Positions 1-7,149 of a stretch of DNA of 15,494 nt are shown here, one piece after another. Origin of the DNA: HGM04593 sp045613945 (lineage in GTDB: Bacteria; Bacteroidota; Bacteroidia; Bacteroidales; Bacteroidaceae); contig JAZLBZ010000072.1 in the NCBI GenBank assembly GCA_045613945.1, positions 1-15,494 of the forward strand, read 5' to 3'. The notes under the pieces were generated by a model. The model did not search any database, was not told the DNA's origin, and was given only the letters and a program-made list of their open reading frames with translations. How positions within the stretch are numbered: the first letter of the stretch is position 1; every line of letters begins with the position of its first letter. The translations under genes were made by a program, and so were the position numbers.

Positions 1-101
1 AATAAGAAAAAATAGAAAATAGATTAAAGGTAAATTCTGCTGTTAAATTAAATCTTTATTTATATCACCCCAGAGTTTGCAGGTGAGCCTTTGTTCAGGA
101 G

Positions 102-390
102 TTGCGGGCAACATCCCTCAGTCGAAAAGGGTGCTAAAGCACACTCCTTTGGGGAGCTAAAGTTCCCGTCGTCGCAAACATTGCTCGCCCGCAATGGTGC
201 CAGTTGAACTGTCTGCTTGATTTTTGGGTGATGCGGAACTTCCTCAGTTAGTCACTCGCTAAGCGAGCGCCTAACTAGCGGGCAAACATTCACTTCCTGC
301 AAATTCTGCTGCACTCGCTGTGCGTGTAAACAAGTTTCCACGCGCTAGTTGGCAAGAATTTTCCTGTCACTTGATCCAAAAATCAAGCAG
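102..390. other. Nested inverted-repeat region: structured RNA or dispersed repeat
   Basis: No convincing gene is seen in 1-692, but this part is dense with complementary segments arranged as two closed domains. Domain 1 is closed by TTGCGGGC (102-109) with GCCCGCAA (187-194). It encloses two hairpins that share a TAAA loop: GTGC-TAAA-GCAC (131-142) and GGGAGC-TAAA-GTTCCC (152-167). Domain 2 is closed by a perfect 15 bp pair, CTGCTTGATTTTTGG (213-227) with 376-390. It encloses AGTTAG/CTAACT (246-251/271-276), CTCGCT/AGCGAG (255-260/262-267), AACTAGCG/CGCTAGTT (273-280/343-350) and GCGTGTAAAC/GTTTCCACGC (322-331/334-343, one mismatch). Some pairings compete for 273-276. No tmRNA, RNase P or SRP signature was recognised, and neither strand shows a clear promoter. 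Bases 1-101 are AT-rich and show nothing else. Confidence 0.5.
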
Positions 391-392
391 GT

Positions 393-503
393 TCAAGCTG
401 TGAAATTCAACGGTACCGGTATTTTGTTGATATTACCATTGTATACGTAAGATTCGCGAAGATTTACCCACACCTTTTTGATACTGAGCCGTAATACACC
501 CAT
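393..503 (-). CDS. Possible 36-residue ORF or gene remnant
   Basis: A minus-strand frame is open from a TAG at about 590 to the TGA at 393-395. It contains a single ATG, at 501-503. The 36-residue product begins MGVLRLSIKKVW and ends IPVPLNFTA, and has a protein-like composition rich in V, N, K and Y. The stop codon lies just outside the 15 bp closing stem of the neighbouring structured region, so the two may belong to one repeat unit. There is no recognised family, no clear ribosome binding site and no promoter. It may be a spurious frame, the tail of a decayed gene, or part of a repeat. Confidence 0.15.
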   Translation of the reverse strand: MGVLRLSIKKVWVNLRESYVYNGNINKIPVPLNFTA

Positions 504-592
504 GCACCTGTTATTAGGTTGAACATAAGGAACGCTGCAAGGCTTTTCCTTGTATTTGTATACTTGTACGCTTAATCCATATAAAAACTAGC

Positions 593-632
593 AATAAAAA
601 ATCTGCGGCATCGATGCCGCAGATTTTTTATT
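593..632 (-). terminator. Perfect palindromic terminator after the NfnAB-like gene
   Basis: The 24 bases at 601-624 are a perfect palindrome (ATCTGCGGCATC and its complement), extended by an A-run on one side and a T-run on the other to 593-632. It begins 61 bp beyond the stop of the minus-strand gene ending at 693. Because the A and T tracts are symmetric it could stop transcription from both strands. Confidence 0.85.
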
Positions 633-692
633 CAACAATATTATCATTACTTGCCGCAACAGAGTAATTCAAACAATAGTTATTATTACTCT

Positions 693-2984
693 TTACTTGC
701 TCAGATGCTCGTGCATTGCTGCTGCCGCACGACGGCCATCGCCCATTGCAAGGATAACCGTTGCACCACCGCGAACAATATCGCCACCTGCATAGATGAA
801 CGGAATTGACGACTGCATATTGTCGTTCACCGCAATGGTGTTCTTGCGGCCAAGTTCAAGCCCCTCAACAGATGTTGGCACAAGAGGATTAGGCGACACA
901 CCAACTGCAACAACCGCCACGTCAATGTCAATTGTCTCAATTGCTCCCTCAACAGGAACAGGTGAGCGTCGGCCCGATGCATCGGGCTCGCCAAGTTCCA
1001 TCTTCTGCAGCACAATCTGCTTCACGCAGCCCTTCTCATCGGCAATATACTCAATGGGGTTATGGAGTGTGAGGAACTCAACGCCCTCCTCCTTAGCATG
1101 CTTCACCTCCTCGAGACGTGCAGGCATCTCGGCCTCGCTACGGCGATAGATAATCATCGCACGCTCTGCGCCAAGACGCAGTGCTGTGCGCACAGAGTCC
1201 ATAGCGGTGTTACCGCCACCAATGACAGCCACGCGCTTGCCCATGCAAATTGGAGTGTCGGTCTCGGGGTTCGATGCATCCATGAGGTTCACGCGTGTGA
1301 GGTACTCGTTAGATGACATAATGTTATTTGAGTTCTCGCCCGGGATGTTCATGAAGTTTGGCAAGCCTGCACCCGATGCCACAAACACGCCCTTGAAGCC
1401 CTCGTCCTGCAACTGTGCAATAGAAATTGTCTTGCCCACAACACAGTCCTTCACGAACTCGACACCCATTGCGCGAAGATTCTCAATCTCATGCTCAACA
1501 ATTGCATTTGGCAAGCGGAACTCAGGAATACCATACTTGAGCACACCGCCAATCTCATGCAGCGCCTCATATACTGTAACAGCGTAGCCTAATTTTGCCA
1601 TGTCACCGGCAAATGAAAGACCTGCGGGGCCAGAGCCAACCACAGCAACCTTAATGCCGTTTGACGACGCAACCTGTGGAGCAGGCATCTCGCCGCTCTC
1701 ACGTGCATAGTCGGCAGCAAAACGCTCGAGCGAGCCAATGGCGACAGCCTTGTGGCCCATCTTCAGGTGTATACACTTGCTCTCGCACTGCTTCTCCTGT
1801 GGGCATACACGGCCACAGACAGCGGGGAGCGAACTTGTCATCTTCAGAACCTGCGCAGCCTTGATAAACTCGCCGCGCTCAATGTTCTTCACAAATGAAG
1901 GGATATTGATGCTCACCGGGCAGCCCTCCATGCAGGCAGGCTTTGGACAGTCAAGGCAACGCTGTGCCTCAACAAGCGCCATCTCCTTTGTAAAGCCGGT
2001 GTTCACCTCCTCGCGCAACTTTGTTGCACGGTAAGCAGGCTCCAGTTCGGGCATTGGACAGCGCTCAATAGCAGTGCGCTCCTTTGGTTTCATCTTGCTG
2101 CGGAGTTCAACACGCCATGCAGCATCGCGGTTTGTGAGTTCGTCGCACTCGCTCGCACACTCCTCACTCTTGCCCAGTTTCTCAATCTCCTGTGCCTCCT
2201 GTGCCCTGAAAGAACCAAGACGCTGCATCATTCCATCGAAATCGACCTCGTGACCGTCGAACTCAGGACCATCGACGCAAACGAACTTTGTCTTTCCGCC
2301 CACAGTCACACGACAAGCACCGCACATACCGGTACCGTCGACCATGATGGTGTTCAAAGAGACAACGGTAGGAATCTCGTACTGCTTGGTGAGTTTACAC
2401 ACAAACTTCATCATTATGGCAGGACCAATGGCAACGCAGTGGTCAACCTTTTCGCGCTTGATGACGCGCTCAATACCCTCGGTAACGAGTCCCTTGTCGC
2501 CATAAGAGCCGTCGTCGGTCATGATGATAACCTCATCCGACACCTCGCGAACCTCTTTCTCAAGGATAATCAAATCCTTAGAACGGCCGGCAAGCACCGA
2601 GATGACGCGGTTGCCAGCCTTCTTGAGCGCCGCAGCAATTGGGAGCATAGGCGCAACGCCCACACCACCACCGGCACACACAACAGTACCGAAATTCTCA
2701 ATGTGTGTAGCCTGGCCAAGAGGACCAACAACATCGGTGATGCAATCGCCCTCGTTGAGGTCGCACAGACGGCTTGAACTCAAGCCCACTTTCTGGATTA
2801 CAAGAGTGATGATACCCTTCTCGGTATCGGCATGAGCGATGGTCAACGGAATGCGCTCACCCTTCTCGCCCACTCTCACAATAACAAAGTTACCGGCCCT
2901 GTATGCCTTTGCAATAAGCGGAGCCTCTACACGCAGACGGAAAACCTTTTCCGAGAACTGCTCTTTCGATACTATCCTGTACAT
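693..2984 (-). CDS. NfnA-NfnB-type fused FAD/Fe-S oxidoreductase
   Basis: This 763-residue cytoplasmic protein fuses two electron-transfer modules. Residues 1-280 resemble the ferredoxin-NADP reductase-like subunit of dihydroorotate dehydrogenase B and NfnA, with a GGGVGVAP nucleotide-binding loop (105-112). Its [2Fe-2S] site has Cys221, Cys224 and Cys236 with Asp216 nearby, matching the three-Cys-one-Asp site I recall for Nfn small subunits. Residues 300-763 resemble GltD/NfnB: an RCPMPE segment (308-313), two [4Fe-4S] motifs (Cys343/346/351/355 and Cys390/394/400/404), an FAD loop GSGPAG (450-455), an NADPH loop GGGNTA (589-594), and a C-terminal GGDIVRGG flavin motif. Bacteroidetes versions are usually labelled DHODB subunit/NADPH-dependent glutamate synthase. 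No glutamate synthase large subunit or pyrD lies nearby, so a transhydrogenase or bifurcating ferredoxin:NAD(P) role is a better inference. It is monocistronic, with a terminator at 593-632 and no clear promoter seen upstream. Confidence 0.88.
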   Translation of the reverse strand: MYRIVSKEQFSEKVFRLRVEAPLIAKAYRAGNFVIVRVGEKGERIPLTIAHADTEKGIITLVIQKVGLSSSRLCDLNEGDCITDVVGPLGQATHIENFGTVVCAGGGVGVAPMLPIAAALKKAGNRVISVLAGRSKDLIILEKEVREVSDEVIIMTDDGSYGDKGLVTEGIERVIKREKVDHCVAIGPAIMMKFVCKLTKQYEIPTVVSLNTIMVDGTGMCGACRVTVGGKTKFVCVDGPEFDGHEVDFDGMMQRLGSFRAQEAQEIEKLGKSEECASECDELTNRDAAWRVELRSKMKPKERTAIERCPMPELEPAYRATKLREEVNTGFTKEMALVEAQRCLDCPKPACMEGCPVSINIPSFVKNIERGEFIKAAQVLKMTSSLPAVCGRVCPQEKQCESKCIHLKMGHKAVAIGSLERFAADYARESGEMPAPQVASSNGIKVAVVGSGPAGLSFAGDMAKLGYAVTVYEALHEIGGVLKYGIPEFRLPNAIVEHEIENLRAMGVEFVKDCVVGKTISIAQLQDEGFKGVFVASGAGLPNFMNIPGENSNNIMSSNEYLTRVNLMDASNPETDTPICMGKRVAVIGGGNTAMDSVRTALRLGAERAMIIYRRSEAEMPARLEEVKHAKEEGVEFLTLHNPIEYIADEKGCVKQIVLQKMELGEPDASGRRSPVPVEGAIETIDIDVAVVAVGVSPNPLVPTSVEGLELGRKNTIAVNDNMQSSIPFIYAGGDIVRGGATVILAMGDGRRAAAAMHEHLSK

Positions 2985-3010
2985 AATAATGTTTTTGTTC
3001 TATTTATATT

Positions 3011-3040
3011 GTAACGGGCGGGCAAACCCCGCCCCTACAG
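3011..3040. repeat. GC-rich intergenic hairpin
   Basis: A GC-rich unit lies in an AT-rich spacer. GGGCGGG (3016-3022) pairs perfectly with CCCGCCC (3028-3034) across a 5-base loop. Similar GTAACGGGCGGG...GCCCCTACAG units are, from memory, dispersed in intergenic DNA of many gut bacteria. It lies 27-56 bases upstream of the start at 2984 and would be near that gene's promoter or leader on the minus strand. No T-run follows, so it is not a typical terminator. Confidence 0.6.
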
Positions 3041-3103
3041 TTTTATTTCAAAGCCTAACCGTTGTTTGAGATATTTCGCTACGCTCAATATGACAAATCA
3101 CGC

Positions 3104-3245
3104 AGTTATCACCTTTTTACCACTAAATCCCTAAAGTTCAATAAAAAGTGGGAGAACAAGGCTTGCGAAGATTTTGAAAACAGGAGTTTAGTAAGCCTAA
3201 ATGACTGTTTACAAAATCGAGCGTAACGAAGTTATCACCTTTTTA
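3104..3245. repeat. Two copies of a 16 bp direct repeat
   Basis: AGTTATCACCTTTTTA occurs at 3104-3119 and again at 3230-3245, 126 bp apart, in the spacer between serS and the NfnAB-like gene. Both copies are preceded by short CGC/ACG-rich segments (tttcgctacgctc near 3075, gagcgtaacgaa near 3219). The spacer therefore looks like a partly decayed tandem or composite repeat. No gene is visible in the 268 bp between the two coding regions. Confidence 0.6.
3170..3218. repeat. Imperfect 14 bp-stem hairpin downstream of serS
   Basis: GATTTTGAAAACAG (3170-3183) is complementary to 3205-3218 with one mismatch. Inside it TTTAG (3187-3191) pairs with CTAAA (3197-3201). The hairpin lies 35-83 bases past the serS stop on the minus strand. 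It lacks a following T-run, so it is not called a terminator, although it could protect an mRNA 3' end. It sits between the two copies of the 16 bp direct repeat. Confidence 0.5.
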
Positions 3246-3252
3246 GTGAATT

Positions 3253-4527
3253 TTAATCAATTATTTCAAAACCACAATATGGCACCAACGCCTTCGGAAT
3301 GCGAATGCCCTCGGGGGTCTGGTTATTTTCAAGGAGTGCTGCAACGATGCGTGGGAGCGCAAGAGCAGAACCATTGAGGGTGTGGCAGAGTTCGGTCTTC
3401 TTGTCGGCATTGCGATAGCGGCACTTGAGGCGGTTTGCCTGGTAGCTGTCGAAGTTAGAGACTGAAGAAACCTCGAGCCAGCGCTGCTGAGCCTCGGAAT
3501 ATACCTCGAAGTCAAAGCAGAGGGCAGCAGTAAAACTCATGTCGCCACCGCAAAGACGGAGAATACGGTAAGGGAGTTCAAGTTTCTTCAAGAGACCCTC
3601 AACATGCTCAAGCATCTCCTTGTGTGACTCCTTGCTGTGCTCGGGGGTGTCAATGCGTACAATCTCAACCTTTGAGAACTCGTGCAGGCGGTTAAGGCCA
3701 CGCACGTCCTTGCCGTATGAGCCTGCCTCGCGACGGAAACACTGGGTGTACGCGCAGTTCTTGATTGGGAGCTGCTTCTCGTCGAGGATGACATCGCGGT
3801 AGATATTTGTAACGGGAACCTCGGCTGTTGGGATGAGATACAGGTCATCGAGGCCGCAGTGATACATCTGGCCCTCCTTGTCGGGGAGCTGGCCTGTACC
3901 GTAGCCCGATGCCGCGTTGACAACTGTTGGAGGCATAATCTCTACATAGCCTGCTGCGCGAGCCTCGTCGAGGAAGAAGTTGATGAGCGCACGCTGCAAC
4001 TGCGCACCCTTGCCCTTGTATACAGGAAAACCGGCACCGGTAATCTTGACACCGAGGTCAAAGTCAATGAGGTCGTACTTCTTTGCAAGTTCCCAGTGAG
4101 GGAGCGCATTCTCAGGGAGAACAGTCTCCATTCCACCGGTCTTCTCAACCACGTTATCCTCGGCAACTGAGCCCTCGGGCACCTCGTCGTAAGGGATATT
4201 TGGGATTGTATAGAGAACCTGCTGCAATTCATCGGCAGCAGCGTCCATCTTCTCCTGCAATGCGGCAGCCCTTGCCTTGAGGTCGGCAACCTCGGCCTTT
4301 ACAGCATTCGCCTCGTCGGCAGCACCGGCCTTCATCAACTGACCAATCTTTGCAGCAAGTTGCTTGTTCTGTGCAAGGACAGTGTCGAGTTCCTGCTGAG
4401 CAGCACGACGTGCCTTATCGAGTTCCAAAACCTTTTCAATTGTCTCCTGCGCATTCTTGAAATGCTTCTTCTCAAGACCTTTCAAGACCTTCTCGGTCTC
4501 CTGAGCAATTACTTTAAGTGTAAGCAT
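3253..4527 (-). CDS. serS: Serine--tRNA ligase
   Basis: This 424-residue class II aminoacyl-tRNA synthetase charges tRNA(Ser) with serine in the cytoplasm. Residues 1-105 form the charged, Ala/Leu/Lys-rich N-terminal region expected for the two-helix coiled-coil arm that grips the tRNA long arm. The catalytic domain follows with TAEVP (234-238, amino acid binding loop), motif 2 FRREAG with the following HEFSKVE segment (264-288), and motif 3 within the NGSALALPR segment (385-393). Length and domain order are normal for bacterial SerRS. The MLTLKVI start matches the usual N-terminus. The rplU-rpmA terminator and a -7 element (4585-4592) lie upstream, so serS is probably transcribed separately. 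Confidence 0.97.
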   Translation of the reverse strand: MLTLKVIAQETEKVLKGLEKKHFKNAQETIEKVLELDKARRAAQQELDTVLAQNKQLAAKIGQLMKAGAADEANAVKAEVADLKARAAALQEKMDAAADELQQVLYTIPNIPYDEVPEGSVAEDNVVEKTGGMETVLPENALPHWELAKKYDLIDFDLGVKITGAGFPVYKGKGAQLQRALINFFLDEARAAGYVEIMPPTVVNAASGYGTGQLPDKEGQMYHCGLDDLYLIPTAEVPVTNIYRDVILDEKQLPIKNCAYTQCFRREAGSYGKDVRGLNRLHEFSKVEIVRIDTPEHSKESHKEMLEHVEGLLKKLELPYRILRLCGGDMSFTAALCFDFEVYSEAQQRWLEVSSVSNFDSYQANRLKCRYRNADKKTELCHTLNGSALALPRIVAALLENNQTPEGIRIPKALVPYCGFEIID

Positions 4528-4584
4528 AATCTATATTGTTTTAGTATTTTTACAAATAATGAACAAAATTGTCCCATTGGTTTA

Positions 4585-4592
4585 CAAAAATA
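4585..4592 (-). promoter_or_regulatory. Bacteroidetes -7 element of serS
   Basis: On the minus strand TATTTTTG matches the Bacteroidetes -7 consensus TAnnTTTG. An ATTG lies 18 bases further upstream (4611-4614) and could serve as a weak -33 element. Transcription would start about 50 bases before the serS ATG, downstream of the rpmA terminator. The region is AT-rich, so chance matches are possible. Confidence 0.5.
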
Positions 4593-4635
4593 CAATTATT
4601 TCTTAATTATCAATAGCATATTGTAAAAATAATAC

Positions 4636-4667
4636 AAAAAAAAGGCAACCCTCTAAAGGATTGCCTT
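4636..4667 (-). terminator. Intrinsic terminator of rplU-rpmA
   Basis: Read on the minus strand, AAGGCAA (4661-4667) and TTGCCTT (4642-4648) form a stem extended by a further CC/GG pair with one bulged base. It is followed by eight T (4643-4636). It lies 20 bases after the rpmA stop and before the serS promoter. Confidence 0.85.
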
Positions 4668-4687
4668 ATAACACAGCTGATTTATAA

Positions 4688-4954
4688 TCAGTTCTTCTCT
4701 GCAAATGGAGTAACTGAAACGTAGCTCTTGTCATTCTTGCCACGCTTGAAAGTTACAATACCGTCAACCAAAGCGTAGAGAGTGTGATCGCTACCCATAC
4801 CGATGTTTGCACCTGGGTTGTGAACTGTACCACGCTGACGAACGATAATATTACCGGCTTTACAAGCCTGGCCACCCCAGATCTTAACACCAAGTCTCTG
4901 ACTTGCTGACTCACGGCCGTTCTTTGAACTACCAACACCTTTCTTATGTGCCAT
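4688..4954 (-). CDS. rpmA: 50S ribosomal protein L27
   Basis: This 88-residue basic protein is the L27 component of the large ribosomal subunit, whose N-terminal tail reaches towards the peptidyl transferase centre. The sequence shows the expected start MAHKKGVGSSKNGR, the GVKIWGGQ segment, and the RQRGTVHNPGANIGMG core ending near DGIVTFKRG. It starts directly at MAHKK, without the cleaved N-terminal extension found in some Firmicutes. It follows rplU by 20 bases in the usual rplU-rpmA order and is followed by an intrinsic terminator. Confidence 0.98.
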   Translation of the reverse strand: MAHKKGVGSSKNGRESASQRLGVKIWGGQACKAGNIIVRQRGTVHNPGANIGMGSDHTLYALVDGIVTFKRGKNDKSYVSVTPFAEKN

Positions 4955-4974
4955 ACTGTTTTAAACTTTAAAAA

Positions 4975-5364
4975 TTAACCGATAATTTCCTTTACAACTA
5001 ACTCTGTGAACTGCTGACGGTGACCGTTCAGCTTGCGGTAGCCCTTACGACGACGCTTGTGGGACACCAACACCTTGTCACCCTTAACCAATGCAGGGTT
5101 AATCTCGCGTGTTGTAACGATGTTCTGACCGTCCTTAGACTTGCGAACAATCTTCTGCTCACGAACATTGCCAATATAGCAAACTACCTTTGCGCCTTCT
5201 ACTGTAGGAGCACCTACTGTTACTGCGCCTTCCTTGTCCAACAACAACACGCGGTCAAACTCAACGGTTGTGTCGTTCTGAGCACCCTTGATGTGGTGCA
5301 CGAACAGCTTCTTGCCAGCCTCAGCCTTGAACTGCTGTCCATTAATCTCAACAATTGCGTACAT
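4975..5364 (-). CDS. rplU: 50S ribosomal protein L21 with an internal insertion
   Basis: L21 is a 23S rRNA-binding protein of the large subunit. The N-terminus (MYAIVEINGQQFKAEAGKKL) and C-terminus (RRRKGYRKLNGHRQQFTEL) are highly typical. At 129 residues the protein is about 26 longer than E. coli L21 (103) and, from memory, about 24 longer than Bacteroides L21 (about 105). The excess lies in one block, roughly residues 64-90, between the VEGAKVVC strand and the LVKGDKVLV strand. It reads as folded, basic and polar sequence (REQKIVRKSKDGQNIV) with no stop or frameshift. The gene heads an rplU-rpmA operon with a good -7 element at 5452-5459 and a leader of about 80 bases. Confidence 0.97.
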   Translation of the reverse strand: MYAIVEINGQQFKAEAGKKLFVHHIKGAQNDTTVEFDRVLLLDKEGAVTVGAPTVEGAKVVCYIGNVREQKIVRKSKDGQNIVTTREINPALVKGDKVLVSHKRRRKGYRKLNGHRQQFTELVVKEIIG

Positions 5365-5451
5365 TTATTTTATCGCTTTTATTGTGAATTCCGCGAGGTG
5401 CGCTCCCTTCGTGGGCACGTCTTATTCAACCCCTACGGACTAAATCGGGTG

Positions 5452-5459
5452 CAAAGATA
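5452..5459 (-). promoter_or_regulatory. Bacteroidetes -7 element of rplU-rpmA
   Basis: The minus strand reads TATCTTTG, a perfect TAnnTTTG match followed by C. A TTTG occurs 24 bases upstream and a TTTC 20 bases upstream, either of which may act as the -33 element. Transcription would begin near 5446, giving an 80-base leader to rplU. The leader holds a weak GTG(5402)-CCC-GGG-CAC hairpin but no recognised L21 leader motif. Confidence 0.7.
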
Positions 5460-5545
5460 GCACATTTTCCTAACATAGCGAAACAAATGCGCCAAAATCT
5501 TTGCATAAATATAATGTCTTTTAGCCCTTTTGGCCCTTTATCGCA

Positions 5546-6481
5546 TTACTTGCTTGACAAGTAGCGCTCGGCCTCCATTGCAGCGCGGCAACCGCTTGCA
5601 GCAGCATTGATTGCCTGGCGATAGTGAGGGTCGGCAACGTCACCGGCAACAAACACGCCCGGAACAAGCGTCTTAACACCGCTAGCATCGGCTGGCACAA
5701 AGAAACCGGTCTCGTCGGTCTTCAGGTACTTCTTGAAGACATCAGAGTTTGGCTTGTGTCCGATAGCGAGGAAGAAACCGTCAATAGCGATATCGTAGCG
5801 CTTTTCATCGGGCTCGCCCTTGCGGTACACTACATGAGCACCCTCAACGCCATTCTCACCGAACAGCCCTTCTGTGTTATGCTCAAAGAGCACCTCAATC
5901 TTGGGATTCGCCAATGTGCGGTCCTGCATAGCCTTCGATGCGCGCAGATATGGCTTGCGCACAATGAGATACACCTTCGCCGCCAAAGAAGCCAAGTAGT
6001 TGGCCTCCTCGCAAGCAGTGTCGCCACCACCCACAACGGCAACAATCTTCTTGCGGTAAAAGAAGCCATCACAAGTAGCGCAAGCGCTCACGCCCATACC
6101 CTGATACTTTATCTCATCGGTAAGGCCAAGATACTTTGCCGCTGCACCTGTGGCAACAATGACAGTCTCGGCCTCAATAACCTTGCCGTCATCGAGTGTA
6201 ACCTTGTAGGGCAAGGTCTCGAAATCAACATCTACAACACTGCCAGGAAGAATCTCTGCTCCCACATTGACAGCCTGCTGACGCATATTCTCCATAAGTT
6301 CTGGACCTGTTATGCCATGCGGGAAACCGGGGAAATTCTCGATAACGGTTGTCTGTGTGAGTTGACCGCCGGGCTGCATACCCTCAATAAGAACGGGCGA
6401 GAGGTTAGCACGTGAAGCATAGATTGCCGCAGTATAGCCCGCCGGGCCCGAACCAATAATCAAACATTTTGTACTGTTCAT
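5546..6481 (-). CDS. trxB: Thioredoxin-disulfide reductase
   Basis: This 311-residue low-molecular-weight flavoprotein transfers electrons from NADPH through FAD and a redox disulfide to thioredoxin in the cytoplasm. It shows the N-terminal FAD loop GSGPAG (10-15), the active-site CATCDG motif (Cys134 and Cys137), a second dinucleotide loop GGGDTA (151-156) and the C-terminal flavin segment GVFVAGDV (about 275-282). The usual HRRxxxRA NADPH segment reads VRKPYLRAS here; I recall this form from other Bacteroidetes TrxB and do not treat it as a defect. It ends the ftsK-lolA-trxB unit, 21 bases after lolA. No clear terminator was found between its stop and the rplU promoter. Confidence 0.97.
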   Translation of the reverse strand: MNSTKCLIIGSGPAGYTAAIYASRANLSPVLIEGMQPGGQLTQTTVIENFPGFPHGITGPELMENMRQQAVNVGAEILPGSVVDVDFETLPYKVTLDDGKVIEAETVIVATGAAAKYLGLTDEIKYQGMGVSACATCDGFFYRKKIVAVVGGGDTACEEANYLASLAAKVYLIVRKPYLRASKAMQDRTLANPKIEVLFEHNTEGLFGENGVEGAHVVYRKGEPDEKRYDIAIDGFFLAIGHKPNSDVFKKYLKTDETGFFVPADASGVKTLVPGVFVAGDVADPHYRQAINAAASGCRAAMEAERYLSSK

Positions 6482-6502
6482 AATATATCTATTTTTTATT
6501 CA

Positions 6503-7126
6503 TTATCTCATATCAATAATCTCGGCCTCGCCAAACTCATCGAGCGGACACACAAAAGTGTCATCACCCACGCCGCACTTGGAAACGTAACCGTCAAGCG
6601 TCACCTCAACACAACCCTGACCGGGCATATTTATAAACATCGCAACAAGGCGATTGTTATTGTCTGCAATGTGCAGCACAACGCTCTCGACGCCCGCATC
6701 GGCCGCCTGCAGTGTCACAACGCACAAGCCACCTTTGACAGATGAGAGCACAGAGCGCCCATTGCGATAGTTCTCCATAACATAGAGCGGAGAGAGATTC
6801 TGCGCCTCGTCCGACATTGCATCGGTAACATAGACCTCGTTTATCTCCCGCATATAACTCCACTGGGTAGCACCGTCGCACCACACTTTCATGTCCTGCA
6901 TGAGAAGAGCATAGCGGTTGCCGTCAATATATATGACACCCTTGTCCGCCTGCAGCACATCGCCATCAGCATCGAGCACCCTGTATGTATAGTCCATGCG
7001 GACAGGAACGTCGGCCTTGAGTGCCGCCACCGCCTTGTCAAGCACAGCATTAGCGTCACCAGCCGTTGTCTGCGAAAAGAGCGGCAACTGCAGCATTGAA
7101 AGGAGCAGAAACAGTATATATCTCAT
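6503..7126 (-). CDS. lolA: LolA-like outer membrane lipoprotein carrier
   Basis: This 207-residue protein starts with a signal peptide (MRYILFLLLSMLQLPLFSQ) lacking a lipobox cysteine, so it should be periplasmic and soluble. The body is compatible with the LolA/LolB fold: alternating beta strands with a GVIYIDGNRYALLMQDMKVW segment (about 63-82) typical of the half-barrel that carries lipoproteins from the inner to the outer membrane. Identity to characterised LolA is expected to be low, as in other Bacteroidales. It lies 23 bases after ftsK and 21 before trxB in an arrangement I recall as common in Bacteroides relatives. The gene symbol is by family and context. Confidence 0.8.
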   Translation of the reverse strand: MRYILFLLLSMLQLPLFSQTTAGDANAVLDKAVAALKADVPVRMDYTYRVLDADGDVLQADKGVIYIDGNRYALLMQDMKVWCDGATQWSYMREINEVYVTDAMSDEAQNLSPLYVMENYRNGRSVLSSVKGGLCVVTLQAADAGVESVVLHIADNNNRLVAMFINMPGQGCVEVTLDGYVSKCGVGDDTFVCPLDEFGEAEIIDMR

Positions 7127-7149
7127 ACCTTATTAATATTAAGAAGCAA

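Noticed and set aside
60..420. tmRNA, RNase P RNA or SRP RNA in the left structured region
   Set aside because: None of the conserved core sequences of these RNAs was found on either strand.
2250..2777. Plus-strand frame of 175 codons opposite the NfnAB-like gene
   Set aside because: It is antisense to conserved FAD and Fe-S coding sequence and has no recognised domain.
5365..5445. L21 leader or riboswitch upstream of rplU
   Set aside because: Only a weak hairpin with short 3 bp helices is present, without the features of the described L21 leaders.
5624..6415. Plus-strand frame of 263 codons opposite trxB
   Set aside because: It is fully antisense to trxB, which has all its catalytic motifs; the composition is that of an antisense shadow.
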